Below are positions 58,707-58,896 of a stretch of 58,896 nt of DNA, one piece after another; within the stretch, counting starts at the first letter, position 1; the number at the start of each line of letters is the position of its first letter. Where the stretch lies: the NCBI GenBank assembly GCA_028292405.1, contig JAQGMJ010000078.1, positions 1 to 58,896 of the forward strand, written 5' to 3'. The translations under genes were made by a program, and so were the position numbers. This stretch comes from Betaproteobacteria bacterium (GTDB lineage: Bacteria; Pseudomonadota; Gammaproteobacteria; Burkholderiales; JAEUOS01). The notes below the pieces were generated by a model that saw only the letters and a program-made list of their open reading frames with translations, was not told the origin of the DNA and made no database searches.

Positions 58707-58896
58707 ATGAAGCGCAAATCCCTGATTCCCATCCTGTTCGCCGCAGTGCTCGGCATGAGCCTGGGCATGCACGACGCCGACGCCAAGCGCCTCGGCGGCG
58801 GCGGCTCAATCGGTCGCCAGTCGCAAAGCATCGGCCGCCCGGCCGGCCCGCCGGCCTCGCCGCAGCAAGCCCCGACGGCCGCGCCACGGCCGACCA
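58707..58896 (+). CDS. Tim44-like domain protein, N-terminal fragment
   Basis: A partial gene, open to the end of the window (about 63 codons visible). An AAAGGAG site precedes ATG 58707. A signal-like segment (KSLIPILFAAVLGMSLGM) is followed by DADAKRLGGGGSIGRQS, a hallmark of the Tim44-domain proteins common in Burkholderiales. The mature region visible is Pro/Ala/Gln-rich. The domain itself lies outside the window, so the assignment rests on the N-terminal pattern only. Confidence 0.65.
   Translation, partial: MKRKSLIPILFAAVLGMSLGMHDADAKRLGGGGSIGRQSQSIGRPAGPPASPQQAPTAAPRPT

Noticed and set aside
1..58896. tRNA, rRNA, prophage or insertion-sequence genes
   Set aside because: I looked for transposase and integrase motifs and for tRNA-like foldings between genes and saw none; a dedicated search was not possible.

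Overview
The window is GC-rich, densely coded bacterial DNA with no rRNA, tRNA, CRISPR array or intact insertion sequence that I can see. Its gene content points to a betaproteobacterium of the order Burkholderiales, perhaps Oxalobacteraceae. The reasons are seven orphan periplasmic Bug (TctC) receptors, an aat-bpt pair, a cysteine-type intracellular PHB depolymerase, BMP-type ABC importers and Herbaspirillum-like ureide hydrolases. The genus is inference.

Layout. (1) 0-8 kb: a DUF4865 protein, an LprI-like secreted protein and a Bug receptor. A MarR regulator is divergent from a catabolic operon (Bug, TauD dioxygenase, PDC-hydrolase-like amidohydrolase, second TauD dioxygenase, Bug). (2) 8-14 kb: a TetR-controlled divergent cluster (SMP-30 hydrolase, acyl-CoA ligase and probably a Bug on one side; OB-fold protein and Cys-less thiolase on the other). 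(3) 14-17 kb: ammonium transporter amt with a sigma-54 promoter and two NtrC-like sites, then aat-bpt. (4) 17-29 kb: DUF1223 protein, alpha/beta hydrolase with Bug, split chromate transporter, hydroxyacid dehydrogenase / enolase-superfamily enzyme / Bug group, TPR-methyltransferase, glnS. (5) 28.7-49.1 kb: a nitrogen-scavenging island. Two complete BMP-type ABC importers lie on opposite strands around a Tsx-like outer-membrane channel. The left operon carries a biuret hydrolase (BiuH), a second BiuH-like cysteine hydrolase and an AmiF-like formamidase. The right one carries adenine deaminase, a Rieske oxygenase, guanine deaminase, an isopenicillin-N-synthase-like dioxygenase, a VOC protein and 8-oxoguanine deaminase. 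(6) 49-58.9 kb: glycine-zipper protein, IlvD/Edd dehydratase, small conserved protein, BisC-like molybdoenzyme, divergent Bug and ModA-like genes with mirror-image leaders, PHB depolymerase, SET-domain protein, and the start of a Tim44-like gene cut by the window end.

How it fits together. Region 5 reads as uptake of purine nucleosides, bases and ureides, followed by deamination (adenine to hypoxanthine, guanine to xanthine, 8-oxoguanine to urate). No molybdenum xanthine dehydrogenase is present. The Rieske protein sits between the adenine and guanine deaminases, where such an enzyme would be needed, so it may be an HpxD-like purine hydroxylase. The left operon would take up and hydrolyse biuret and possibly triuret, known products of oxidative urate breakdown and fertiliser impurities. 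Together with the NtrC-type amt promoter this suggests a strategy built on nitrogen limitation. Substrates for the Rieske enzyme, the 2OG dioxygenase, the VOC protein and the second cysteine hydrolase are inferred from context only.
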